From Chitinophagaceae bacterium (GTDB lineage Bacteria > Bacteroidota > Bacteroidia > Chitinophagales > Chitinophagaceae), in the NCBI GenBank assembly GCA_024508725.1, contig JANINS010000001.1, forward strand, positions 119,837-183,836: 64,000 nucleotides of DNA, in the 5' to 3' direction. Positions 25,906-33,925 of this stretch are shown here, piece after piece. Under the pieces are notes generated by a model. That model saw only the letters and a list, made by a program, of their open reading frames with translations. It did no database searches and was not told where the DNA came from. The position numbers were made by a program, and so were the translations under genes. Each line of letters opens with the position of its first letter. Within the stretch, counting starts at the first letter, position 1.

Positions 25906-25939
25906 TGTGTTTGAATACAGGGTTCCAGGTCTCCGATCT

Positions 25940-25976
25940 GGCTTCTGTTGCGTCGCATTTCGTTCATCTGCAACAA
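25940..25976 (+). repeat. Interspersed repeat, copy 2 (plus orientation)
   Basis: Core GTTGCGTCGCA at 25948-25958. The right flank (CGTTCATCTGCAA) matches the reverse complement of copy 3 at 30995-31031. Just downstream is a nested inverted repeat: GTACAGCA at 25977-25984 pairs with TGCTGTAC at 26019-26026, and TTGGTTAAACCAA lies between them. Confidence 0.7.
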
Positions 25977-26116
25977 GTACAGCAACTTTTTGGTTAAACC
26001 AAATATAAAAGCCCTTGCTGCTGTACCAGATTTTCAGCTTTGTTCGTTTCTTTACTAAACTCTCACTTCAACCAATATCTCAACTTCTACCACCAGTTGT
26101 ATTTAAAAAATTTATT

Positions 26117-27313
26117 ATGCAGGAAAGTGTTGGCTCATTTTCTCAAAGGGAGAATTATGTCCCTTCAGTATTTACAAGATTACTCTGGTGGCTTGCAACG
26201 GCAGAAGAACAATTATTGAAAGACTGTACCGTTGACAGAAACCGTTATTCGATCATTGGCTTAACCGTGATGGGCACCTGGCTTTTTGCCACACTTGCCT
26301 GGACGTATTTTTTTACAACTGTTGTAAGCAATATTTTCCTTGCAGCAATACTTGGAATTTTCATGGGGGGCATTATTCTCGGAATTGACAGAGCCCTGAT
26401 CAAAGGAATTGATAAGTACAACAAAAACAGATTCTGGCCTTTTGTATTTCGTGGATTACTTGCCATGACCATTGGTTTGTTCATGGCTCAACCTGCGCTT
26501 TTGTATTTATTCAATAAAGAGGTAAAACAACAGATCTCGTTAGACAATGAACAACGGAAGCGAGACAAAAGAAAACAGCAAGACACACTTTATGCTGCAC
26601 AGAAAAAAGAACTTGAAGTAAGAAAGCAGAATCTTCAACAACAACTTACCACAAAGTACAATGAAGTTTCAGCAGCAAGAAGCAGTTTCATTGCAGAAAC
26701 AGATGGTACAGGTGGAACAGGAAAAGTTGGCGTTGCCGCTGTTGCAGCAGCAAAAAAGAAAGAATATGAAAAGCTGGACCAGGAATATCAACAGCTCAAC
26801 ACACAAATTCAACCACAGATACGATCAGTAGATAGTTCTATTAACGCAATTGAAACTTCTATTCAACAAGAAGAAAAAGCTTTCACTGAATTACTCAACG
26901 ATGGCTTTCTCACAAGAATAGAAGCACTCAACAATCTCATTAAAAGCAATGCCGCTTTACAATATCGATATTACCTGCTTGTTGTGATCTTGCTTTTGAT
27001 CGAGCTAATGCCTGTGATCGCTAAGAGCCTTCTTCCTGCAGGAGTGTACGATGAAAAAGTAAGGTTACGTCAACAACTGGAAGGTGAGATTGCCAATAAC
27101 AATCATTCGAAAGAACTCCAGTTGAAAGAACTATACAACCAGCTTGCTTTTGAACAGGACGAAGAACTTATCAGGAGCTTTTTCAATATCACCCAGGAAC
27201 ATCGTAAACAAAAAGTAGAGCAGGAATTAAAAGCCTGGAAAGAAAGTGGCGACAGCTTCGACAAGTTCTGGCTCAGGATCAAAAAAGACCTGCTCACTAA
27301 ACAGGAACATTAG
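26117..27313 (+). CDS. DUF4407-type membrane protein with a long coiled coil
   Basis: About 398 residues from the ATG at 26117 (MQESVGSFSQREN); a frame from 26015 would add a poorly supported 34-residue leader. Three or four membrane segments are visible: YSIIGLTVMGTWLFATLAWTYFF, then IFLAAILGIFMGGIILGIDRAL, then FRGLLAMTIGLFMAQPALLY, and a last one after the coil (YYLLVVILLLIELMPVIA). Between the third and fourth is a roughly 130-residue charged coiled coil (QQISLDNEQRKRDKRKQQ, KKKEYEKLDQEYQQLNTQ) broken by a Gly-rich TDGTGGTGKVG hinge. This is the layout of the DUF4407 family, whose function is not known. Its stop codon overlaps the convergent stop of the Mn transporter gene. Confidence 0.85.
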   Translation: MQESVGSFSQRENYVPSVFTRLLWWLATAEEQLLKDCTVDRNRYSIIGLTVMGTWLFATLAWTYFFTTVVSNIFLAAILGIFMGGIILGIDRALIKGIDKYNKNRFWPFVFRGLLAMTIGLFMAQPALLYLFNKEVKQQISLDNEQRKRDKRKQQDTLYAAQKKELEVRKQNLQQQLTTKYNEVSAARSSFIAETDGTGGTGKVGVAAVAAAKKKEYEKLDQEYQQLNTQIQPQIRSVDSSINAIETSIQQEEKAFTELLNDGFLTRIEALNNLIKSNAALQYRYYLLVVILLLIELMPVIAKSLLPAGVYDEKVRLRQQLEGEIANNNHSKELQLKELYNQLAFEQDEELIRSFFNITQEHRKQKVEQELKAWKESGDSFDKFWLRIKKDLLTKQEH

Positions 27314-29193
27314 AGATTCACGATCAGTACCGGAATATCCAATTCATGCCGAACAGCTTCGATTGTTTGTCCGAAGATGTAATCTTTTAAACCTGCATGT
27401 CGGTGAGCACCCATCACCAGCATTTCTGCTTTGGATTCCCGAACAATACGAATGATCTCTTTTACCCTGTTCTTAAAGCCAACCTGGTGCTCAACATTAT
27501 ATCCTAAAGCTTTCAACTGTTCAGCATAAGATGCTAACCTTTCTTTATCCCGTCGTGTTTCATAATCATCTGTGCTTTCACCTGAATATTTTGCGGCAGC
27601 ACTTTCAACAATGTGCACTAGAATATAATTCGCATCTTTTTTTCCTTGTTGCAAAGCCTGTGCGATCAGCTTTTCATCACCTGCAGAAAAGTCCAGTGCA
27701 ACAGCGATCTTTCTCAATGATGTTACCGTAAGATTTGTAAGCGGTTTATCGGCACTGTGCATTTTAGCATCATGCACTTTAGCCTGCTTTTTCAGGAAAG
27801 GAAGAAAGGTCATCGTCAAAAATAACCAGGCAAATGCCAGCCATGCAATGACGATTGTTATCTTCCAGCCGATCATTCCTTCAGTTTCAAAAACACTCAT
27901 CGATTCTTCGGCTACCAATTTTACGTTTAATGTTACCAGCACCAATGCAACAAGCCATGCAGCGATCTTGGTTATTGTTGAAATGGTGAACTCTCCCATC
28001 TCTTTTTTATCGCTCACAAAATGTATCAATGGAATAATGGCAAAACCCAGTTGCATACTCAGTATCACCTGGCTAAACACCAGCAGGTCATCCACCTTTT
28101 CATCTCCAAAAAGAGATATTACAATTACTGCAGGAATAACTGCCAGCAAACGTGTGATCAATCTTCTTAACCATGGATTCAATCTTAGTTTAAGATATCC
28201 TTCCATCACGATCTGTCCTGCCAATGTTCCGGTAACTGTTGAGCTTTGTCCTGCTGCGATCAATGCAATAGCGAATAACAAAGGAGCCAGCGTTGTTCCC
28301 AACATCGGACTTAACAATGTATGCGCATCTTCAATTTTTGCAACTTCCACTCCTGTATTATAAAACACTGTTCCGGCAAGCACAAGAATAGCCGAGTTCA
28401 CCAGGAATGCCATGTTCAAAGCAATGGTGCTGTCAATAGTGTTGAAACGAAGTGCTTTCTTTATACCTTCTCTATCGGGTTTTATTTTTCTTGTTTGAAC
28501 AAGAGCCGAATGCAGGTATAAGTTATGTGGCATCACCGTTGCACCGATGATACCTACTGCAATGTATAAAGCTTCATTGTTTAATGCTGTGGGAACAAAA
28601 CCTTTTGCCACTTCAGCCATTGCAGGTTTTGCTAAGATGATCTCAATCAAAAAACATCCTGCGATGGTTAACACCAGCATGATGATGAAAGCTTCGATCT
28701 TCCTGATACCAAATTTCTGCAGCCACAAAAGCAAAAACGTATCAAGCACAGTAATGATCACACCCCATAAGATCGGAATGTCAGGAAACAATAAATGAAT
28801 TCCGATTGCCATACCCAATACCTCTGCAAGATCGGTGGCAGCGATCGCCAGTTCGGCAAGAATGTACAAGCAGAAATTTACGAGTGGTGGATATGTTTCC
28901 CTGTTTGCCTGTGCAAGATCTCTCCTTCTTACAATTCCCAACCTGGCACTAAGGCTTTGCAGTAATAAAGCCATCAGGTTACTCATCAGCAACACCCAGA
29001 TAAGTTTATAGCCAAACTTAGCACCACCCTGAAGATCTGTTGCCCAATTTCCGGGATCCATATAACCTACACTCACTAGATAAGCCGGACCGATATATGC
29101 AAGAAATCGCTTGAGTCCTTTTCTGGGCTTCGTAGTATCTACCGATTCATGCACTTCACTTAATGATGCATCTGAATAATGATATTGCTTCAT
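27310..29193 (-). CDS. mntH: Nramp-family Mn2+/H+ transporter fused to a UspA domain
   Basis: About 627 residues from the ATG at 29193 (MKQYHYSD), preceded by an A-rich stretch; a GTG at 29238 would add 15 residues. The first 460 residues form an 11-helix Nramp divalent-metal importer. The metal-site motif DPGNWATDLQGG in TM1 and MPHNLYLHSALVQTRKI in TM6 are intact, so Mn2+ (and perhaps Fe2+) import is expected. Residues from about 485 are a universal stress protein domain (IAVALDFSAGDEKLI, LVHIVESA, LVMGAHRHAGLKDYIFG). Its ATP loop is altered: the usual G-x-H-G becomes G-A-H-R and the final G-S becomes G-Q. The fused domain may sense nucleotide or stress state. It is 73 bp downstream of the MntR-type regulator on the same strand. 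Confidence 0.95.
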   Translation of the reverse strand: MKQYHYSDASLSEVHESVDTTKPRKGLKRFLAYIGPAYLVSVGYMDPGNWATDLQGGAKFGYKLIWVLLMSNLMALLLQSLSARLGIVRRRDLAQANRETYPPLVNFCLYILAELAIAATDLAEVLGMAIGIHLLFPDIPILWGVIITVLDTFLLLWLQKFGIRKIEAFIIMLVLTIAGCFLIEIILAKPAMAEVAKGFVPTALNNEALYIAVGIIGATVMPHNLYLHSALVQTRKIKPDREGIKKALRFNTIDSTIALNMAFLVNSAILVLAGTVFYNTGVEVAKIEDAHTLLSPMLGTTLAPLLFAIALIAAGQSSTVTGTLAGQIVMEGYLKLRLNPWLRRLITRLLAVIPAVIVISLFGDEKVDDLLVFSQVILSMQLGFAIIPLIHFVSDKKEMGEFTISTITKIAAWLVALVLVTLNVKLVAEESMSVFETEGMIGWKITIVIAWLAFAWLFLTMTFLPFLKKQAKVHDAKMHSADKPLTNLTVTSLRKIAVALDFSAGDEKLIAQALQQGKKDANYILVHIVESAAAKYSGESTDDYETRRDKERLASYAEQLKALGYNVEHQVGFKNRVKEIIRIVRESKAEMLVMGAHRHAGLKDYIFGQTIEAVRHELDIPVLIVNL

Positions 29194-29265
29194 TTTTTTA
29201 CGAGCTTTTGTTTTACTGTTCAACTCCTGTTGTGTCACTCACTTGTACTGTAGCAACTTTATTCA

Positions 29266-29925
29266 TCATAGCGGACGTACAAATAATGCCTGTGCCAACT
29301 GTTGGCTTATAATAAATGCCGATTGCCCTTTGATCTTTACTTCCATTGAGTGATCAAAAGCAAACCGCTTTTTTATTTCGATCGTTGTTCCTATTCCAAG
29401 GTGTTTATGCTTTAATAATTCGAGCAGCTCTGTTGACTGGCTTCCCACTGAAACGATCTCGGCTGCTTCGTTCAATGGCAGATCGATGAGATTGATCTGC
29501 TTTTGTGCTGCCATTTTTCCATTGCTGTCTGGAATTGGATCTCCATGCGGATCAAACTTTGGATAATCCAGAAATGCATCCAGCTTGTCAATTAGTTTTT
29601 TACTGCTGATGTGCTCCAGTTCTTCAGCAACTTCATGCACTTCATCCCAGCCAAATTGTAATTTCTCTACGAGAAAATATTCCCACAGCCGGTGCTTTCT
29701 TATCACACCTAATGCAATCTTCTTTCCCTCGCTGCTCAACCTGAAGCCCTGGTATTTCTCATAATTCACCAGCTTTTTTGCTTTGAGCTTTTTAAGCATA
29801 TCTGTAACAGACGCTGCTTTAGTATTCAACTCAGCTGCAAGTTCATTCGTGGTTACATTACCATCCGCTTGTTGCAAATGGTAAATTGCTTTGATATAAT
29901 TCTCTTCGGTGATCGAAAAATTCAT
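29266..29925 (-). CDS. mntR: DtxR/MntR-family metal-dependent repressor
   Basis: 219 residues. The N-terminal winged helix (ITEENYIKAIYHLQQADGNV, NELAAELNTKAASVTDMLKK) binds DNA. The middle dimer/metal domain has VIRKHRLWEYFLVEKL, EVHEVAEELEHI and the typical DYPKFDPHGDPIPD segment. The C-terminal FeoA/SH3-like domain is present (LLKHKHLGIGTTIEIKKR). The His and Glu residues that form the metal sites in this family are in place (H of RKHRLWE, H and E of EVHEVAEELEH, H of DPHGD). It precedes the Mn transporter gene and probably represses both when Mn is sufficient. A palindrome over its -7 box is a candidate operator. The symbol is by context and family; an iron specificity cannot be excluded. 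Confidence 0.93.
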   Translation of the reverse strand: MNFSITEENYIKAIYHLQQADGNVTTNELAAELNTKAASVTDMLKKLKAKKLVNYEKYQGFRLSSEGKKIALGVIRKHRLWEYFLVEKLQFGWDEVHEVAEELEHISSKKLIDKLDAFLDYPKFDPHGDPIPDSNGKMAAQKQINLIDLPLNEAAEIVSVGSQSTELLELLKHKHLGIGTTIEIKKRFAFDHSMEVKIKGQSAFIISQQLAQALFVRPL

Positions 29926-29942
29926 GCCTGCTTAAAATAAAA

Positions 29943-29958
29943 TTTAGACAAATCTAAA
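29943..29958 (-). promoter_or_regulatory. Candidate MntR/DtxR operator overlapping a -7 box
   Basis: TTTAGACAAATCTAAA is a perfect 6-4-6 palindrome. On the minus strand it contains TAGATTTG (29956-29949), an exact TAnnTTTG -7 element, 24 bp before the regulator ATG at 29925. The TTTAG...CTAAA arms look like DtxR-family sites. A repressor bound here would block the promoter. Confidence 0.6.
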
Positions 29959-30020
29959 AATTATTGCCAATTTTCGAACACCTAAGCAGTCATTCCGGTT
30001 ATTTTTACCAAAATTTCTCT

Positions 30021-30971
30021 ATGGTTAGATGGATGGGCATTTCCTTGATGATTGTTTTTATTGCTTGCGGTGATAAGAAAACTTCTCTCTCGGGAGATGC
30101 TCCTGTAGAAGCAAAAGATTTTGTTTCAGCATTTCCTGACATTAAACTCCCAACAACGATCTACGATACTAGTCTTCAAAGAATTGGTGATACAACTACG
30201 ATCAGTCGGGCAGTACTTACGCAATTCATTCCAGATTCAGCACTGAATGGTGTAATTGCTAACGGCAAGAAAATAAGTCTGAAGCCTGTGGCGAAGATCG
30301 AACGAGATGAAGAAACTTACCTGTTGGTAAAATCATCAGAGAATAAAAAGATAGCACTCGCTGTATTCGTTCTGAATAAAGACAGCAAGTTCCTTGGAGC
30401 CAGGCAGCTTTTGAGCAATGATAACAATGATGATTACACACATTCAGTAAGCATCAATAAAGAACCTACATTCTCTATTTCGAGAGAAAAGATCACCAAA
30501 GAAAACCAGTTGCTCTACACTCGTACCGGTTATGCTTATAATAAAGATGCCGGCTTTATGGTTGTGGTAAATGATGGTAATGAGAATACGCAAAGGCAGG
30601 ACTCGATCATCAATCCGATAGATACTTTTGGAAGCAAGAACCCAATAAGCGGCGATTATATCAAAGACAAGAAGAACTTTATCTCTATACGTGACGGCAG
30701 AAGTGCAAACGTTTATCGCTTCTTTGTTCACTTTGAAAAGAATAACGGCAATTGTGTAGGTGAACTGAAAGGTGAGATGACGATGAAAGACGAGAAAACA
30801 GCTCAGTACACAGCGAACGGTGATCCTTGTGTGATCAATTTTACTTTTAGCGGCAACCAGATCCGCATGAAAGAAGAAGGAAGCTGCGGCAATCACAGAG
30901 ACATCAAATGCTTCTTCGATGATAGTTATACAAGAAAGAAAGAATCCAAACCAAAAACAAAGAAGAAATAA
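30021..30971 (+). CDS. Predicted lipoprotein, unknown function
   Basis: About 316 residues from the ATG at 30021. MVRWMGISLMIVFIACGDKK is a lipoprotein signal with a lipobox (FIAC), followed by a charged mature region; an upstream in-frame start at 29964 would bury the signal. The mature protein has repeating beta-strand pattern (VAKIERDEETYLLVKSS, KKIALAVFVLNKDSKF, FFVHFEKNNGNCVGELKGEM). A C-terminal barrel-like half (TMKDEKTAQYTANGDPC, INFTFSGNQIRMKEEGSCGN) has paired cysteines. It ends in a very basic Lys tail. I do not recognise the family. It is transcribed divergently from mntR with the palindrome 63 bp upstream, so it could share metal control, which is an inference. Confidence 0.8.
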   Translation: MVRWMGISLMIVFIACGDKKTSLSGDAPVEAKDFVSAFPDIKLPTTIYDTSLQRIGDTTTISRAVLTQFIPDSALNGVIANGKKISLKPVAKIERDEETYLLVKSSENKKIALAVFVLNKDSKFLGARQLLSNDNNDDYTHSVSINKEPTFSISREKITKENQLLYTRTGYAYNKDAGFMVVVNDGNENTQRQDSIINPIDTFGSKNPISGDYIKDKKNFISIRDGRSANVYRFFVHFEKNNGNCVGELKGEMTMKDEKTAQYTANGDPCVINFTFSGNQIRMKEEGSCGNHRDIKCFFDDSYTRKKESKPKTKKK

Positions 30972-30994
30972 GTTGATAAAAAAGCTCCCCAGCG

Positions 30995-31031
30995 TTATTG
31001 CAGATGAAAGTAATGCGACGCAACAGAAGCC
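30995..31031 (-). repeat. Interspersed repeat, copy 3 (minus orientation)
   Basis: Core TGCGACGCAAC at 31014-31024. Its flanks (TTGCAGATGAAAG and AGAAGCC) match copy 2 at 25940-25976 read in reverse. It lies in the 206-bp gap between the lipoprotein and the glucan-phosphorylase-like gene. Confidence 0.7.
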
Positions 31032-31177
31032 TCATTCTTATTCTGTTGCCTGTAACCAAAAAACTGTGCATTAAAATTGGGTAAAGGATCACATCTTTAC
31101 TTATCCCCAATTAATGTGTAAAAAATACATAATAAACCAAATAGCCATAACTTGCATGGCTTTAAGAAGAACGAGAT

Positions 31178-32839
31178 ATGAATTTCAGACACTACAATGT
31201 TCCGTTTCAACTGGCTGACGAGTACTCTAAGAAGGTTGCCTATTTCTCAATGGAATTTGCTGTTCACCAGCCACTGAAAATATACAGCGGTGGTTTGGGA
31301 TTTTTAGCAGGTTCTCACCTGAGAAGTGCATATGAACTCAGGCAAAACCTGATCGGTATTGGTATCCTTTGGAAGTATGGTTATTATGACCAGGCCAGGA
31401 ACCAGGACCAGACGCTGCAGGTTACTTTCATGGAAAAGAACACATCTTTCCTGGAAGATACAGGTATCAAATTCCAGATATCTATACATGAGCACCCGGT
31501 TTGGGTAAAGGTGTTTTATCTAAACCCTGAAACATTCAAAAGTGCTCCGTTGTTTTTATTGAGTACTGATCTTCCTGAGAACGATTATGTTTCTCAAACC
31601 ATCACACATCACTTATACGATGCAAATGTTGCTACCAAAGTGGCCCAGTTTATTCTGTTGGGTGTGGGTGGAGCAAAGATGCTGGACGAAATAGGATTCA
31701 ACCCCGATGTATATCACCTGAACGAAGCACATGGTGTTTCGGCTGCGTTTTACCTGTTGAACAAGTTCAAGAGTGTTGAGAAAGTAAAAGAACATCTGGT
31801 ATTCACTACACATACACCTGAAGAAGCCGGTAACGAAAAACATGATATCTATCTCTGCCAGAAGATGAGTTATTTCTGCGGTTTACCAATAGATGAAGTG
31901 AGAAGGCTCACTGGTATCACCGATGATCAGTTCAACCATTCATTGGCTGCATTGCGATTTGCAAGATTAAGCAACGGCGTTTCCCGTTTGCATGGAGAAG
32001 TGAGTAGAGAAATGTGGAAGAAATATGAAGGCATTGCACCGATTAAACATGTTACCAATGCACAAAACTGGCGATACTGGGCAGATAAACAGCTTTATCG
32101 CTTTTCAGAAGAAGGTAATGACTGGGCTTTCGATGACAGGAAGAAATATTTAAAGAGAAGGGCTTTTGATATTGTAGCAGATCAAACAGGTAAACTATTC
32201 GATCCGAACGTACTTACCATTGTTTGGGCAAGACGTTTTGCAGGCTACAAGAGAGCTGATTTCTTAGCACAGGATATTGCAAAGTTCGAAGCGATGTTGA
32301 ATAGTATTGATCGTCCGGTGCAAATTATTTGGGCTGGTAAACCTTACCCGGTTGATTATCCTGCGATATCTCAATTCAACAGTCTTGTTCACTTGAGTAA
32401 GAAGTACAAGAATGTAGCGGTGTTGATCGGTTATGAGCTTGGATTGAGTAAGAGATTAAAGCAGGCTGCTGATATCTGGCTCAACAATCCACGTGTACCA
32501 AGAGAAGCATCAGGAACCAGTGGTATGACAGCAGCGATGAATGGAGCTGTGAACTTTTCTACCGATGATGGATGGATTCCGGAATTCATCAACCATGGTA
32601 ACAATGGTTTCGTTGTACCAAAAGCAGATTATGCAAACATGACCGTTCATGAGCAGGATGCTTATGACCTTGAAAAGATATACGACATCTTAAACAACCA
32701 GGTTATCCCGATGTATTACGACAACTACGATACCTGGAGACAGATCATGAAAAATGGAATGAGAGATGTGCGTTTCCAGTTTGATAGTAACCGGATGGCC
32801 CATGAATATTATGACCTGATGTATAAAGATGAGAATTAA
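31178..32839 (+). CDS. Alpha-glucan phosphorylase-like GT35 protein lacking the PLP lysine
   Basis: 553 residues, the short form of glycosyltransferase family 35. True members phosphorolyse alpha-1,4 glucans to glucose-1-phosphate with PLP held by a lysine. Seen here: KVAYFSMEFAVHQ, YSGGLGFLAGSHLRSA, NEAHGVSAAFYLLNKF, FTTHTPEEAGNE, WARRFAGYKRADF, QIIWAGKPYP and the C-terminal NPRVPREASGTSGMTAAMNG. In the family's EASGTxxMK motif the lysine is the PLP anchor; here it is Thr451 (codon ACA, 32528-32530). It also lacks the longer N-terminal domain of glycogen phosphorylases. It may bind glucan or act without PLP. It is a single gene with its own terminator and no glg neighbours. Confidence 0.88.
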   Translation: MNFRHYNVPFQLADEYSKKVAYFSMEFAVHQPLKIYSGGLGFLAGSHLRSAYELRQNLIGIGILWKYGYYDQARNQDQTLQVTFMEKNTSFLEDTGIKFQISIHEHPVWVKVFYLNPETFKSAPLFLLSTDLPENDYVSQTITHHLYDANVATKVAQFILLGVGGAKMLDEIGFNPDVYHLNEAHGVSAAFYLLNKFKSVEKVKEHLVFTTHTPEEAGNEKHDIYLCQKMSYFCGLPIDEVRRLTGITDDQFNHSLAALRFARLSNGVSRLHGEVSREMWKKYEGIAPIKHVTNAQNWRYWADKQLYRFSEEGNDWAFDDRKKYLKRRAFDIVADQTGKLFDPNVLTIVWARRFAGYKRADFLAQDIAKFEAMLNSIDRPVQIIWAGKPYPVDYPAISQFNSLVHLSKKYKNVAVLIGYELGLSKRLKQAADIWLNNPRVPREASGTSGMTAAMNGAVNFSTDDGWIPEFINHGNNGFVVPKADYANMTVHEQDAYDLEKIYDILNNQVIPMYYDNYDTWRQIMKNGMRDVRFQFDSNRMAHEYYDLMYKDEN

Positions 32840-32867
32840 AACATAGTCGATAGACCATAGTAAAGAG

Positions 32868-32892
32868 AGCCTCTGAAAAGAGGCTTTTTTTG
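32868..32892 (+). terminator. Rho-independent terminator after the GT35 gene
   Basis: AGCCTCT, GAAA tetraloop, AGAGGCT, then TTTTTTTG, 29 bp past the stop codon. A clear intrinsic terminator. Confidence 0.9.
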
Positions 32893-32893
32893 T

Positions 32894-33016
32894 TTTCACG
32901 CAAAGTGAAGTTTGATAAGTAGTTGTTATAAGTTCATAAACCTGATTATGTGAAAGCACAATCGCAAGAACGCTAAGGGCTTTACCAATTTGCTTCCTTT
33001 GCCTCTTTGCGTGAAA
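32894..33016. repeat. Inverted-repeat element in the gap before ubiX
   Basis: TTTCACGCAAAG (32894-32905) and CTTTGCGTGAAA (33005-33016) are perfect 12-bp inverted ends around about 100 bp that contains related words (GCAAGAACGCTAAGGGC). It fills most of the 317-bp gap 32840-33156, which has no gene. The rest of the gap holds an imperfect hairpin at 33029-33055 (AGCCCGG ... CCGAGCT) whose stronger T run is on the minus strand, and TATTTTTG at 33133-33140, a likely -7 box for ubiX. Confidence 0.6.
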
Positions 33017-33156
33017 TAAAAAGAAAAAGCCCGGCTTCCATCAAACCGAGCTTTTAAGCTATTAACATCAAAACTATAATCGTAAGAACAAAAACAGTTC
33101 CAAAACGTTGTCTGGCAAAGTTCTATTTAAGGTATTTTTGACATTTAGCAGTAAAC

Positions 33157-33717
33157 ATGGGAAACAGGATCGTTTTAGCAATCACAGGAGCAAGTGGATC
33201 GATATATCCGAAGCTGATCATGGATAAACTCATGGCAACAAAAGACCAATGGGAAGCTGTTGGTGTGGTGATGAGTAAGAATGCCAAAGAAGTTTGGGCT
33301 ACCGAACTCCAGAATCAAGACTACAACAACTATCCTTTCCAATTCTGGGAGAAGAATGATTTCTCCGCTCCTTTCGCTTCCGGTAGTGCCAGGTACAATA
33401 TCATGATCGTTGCTCCATGTAGTATGGGTACATTAGGCAGAATTGCTAACGGTGTAAGCGATGATCTTGTTACAAGAGCTGCAGATGTTGTATTAAAAGA
33501 AAGAAGAAAGCTGATATTGATGGTAAGGGAAACGCCGTATAACCTCATCCACATAAAGAATATGGAAACGGTAACACTTGCTGGTGGAATTATTTGTCCG
33601 TGTACTCCCTCTTTTTACAGCCGACCACAAACCATAGAAGAAACTGCTGCCACTGTTGTTGACAGGGCTTTGGATCTAGCCGGATTGGATATCTCTACTT
33701 ATCGTTGGGGTAAATAG
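33157..33717 (+). CDS. ubiX: UbiX-family flavin prenyltransferase
   Basis: 186 residues, the normal length. UbiX joins a dimethylallyl group to FMN to make prenylated FMN, the cofactor of UbiD-type decarboxylases. The N-terminal flavin loop AITGASGSIYPKLIM, the VAPCSMGTLGRIANGVSDDL loop, VLKERRKLILMVRETPYN with its Arg-Glu, and CPCTPSFYSRPQTIEE are all typical. In this organism the likely use is menaquinone synthesis, since a futalosine-pathway gene is present at 63.6 kb, but no ubiD homologue lies within the window. A -7 box TATTTTTG lies 17 bp before the ATG. The next gene is separated by a repeat element. Confidence 0.95.
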   Translation: MGNRIVLAITGASGSIYPKLIMDKLMATKDQWEAVGVVMSKNAKEVWATELQNQDYNNYPFQFWEKNDFSAPFASGSARYNIMIVAPCSMGTLGRIANGVSDDLVTRAADVVLKERRKLILMVRETPYNLIHIKNMETVTLAGGIICPCTPSFYSRPQTIEETAATVVDRALDLAGLDISTYRWGK

Positions 33718-33736
33718 TGCTATGCACTTAGCTGAA

Positions 33737-33892
33737 GTGCTACTATCATCGTCCCTTGTGTCACACACTTGTACGTTCTGAGATTTGTTGAGCAGAATCT
33801 CCCTCCGGTGTAGTTTGCAACTTCGCTTAGGAAAAGTACAGGCAACTACTTCAGCCGAAGAGTGCGACGCAACCACAGCTTCATAGTAGCAC
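33737..33892 (-). repeat. MITE-like element containing interspersed repeat copy 4
   Basis: GTGCTACTAT (33737-33746) and ATAGTAGCAC (33883-33892) are perfect 10-bp inverted ends about 156 bp apart, with no open frame of note inside. The core TGCGACGCAAC is at 33863-33873, near the right end. The right 40 bp match the copy at 47811-47849 in reverse, including TGCTACTAT, AAGCT and CACTCTTCGGCT. Confidence 0.65.
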
Positions 33893-33925
33893 CATCCTCT
33901 GCCACATAATTGTATTTTCCCTATC

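Noticed and set aside
27848-28363. 171-codon plus-strand frame opposite the Nramp transporter
   Set aside because: The mirror of membrane-helix codons gives a hydrophobic frame by chance; the transporter reading is far stronger.
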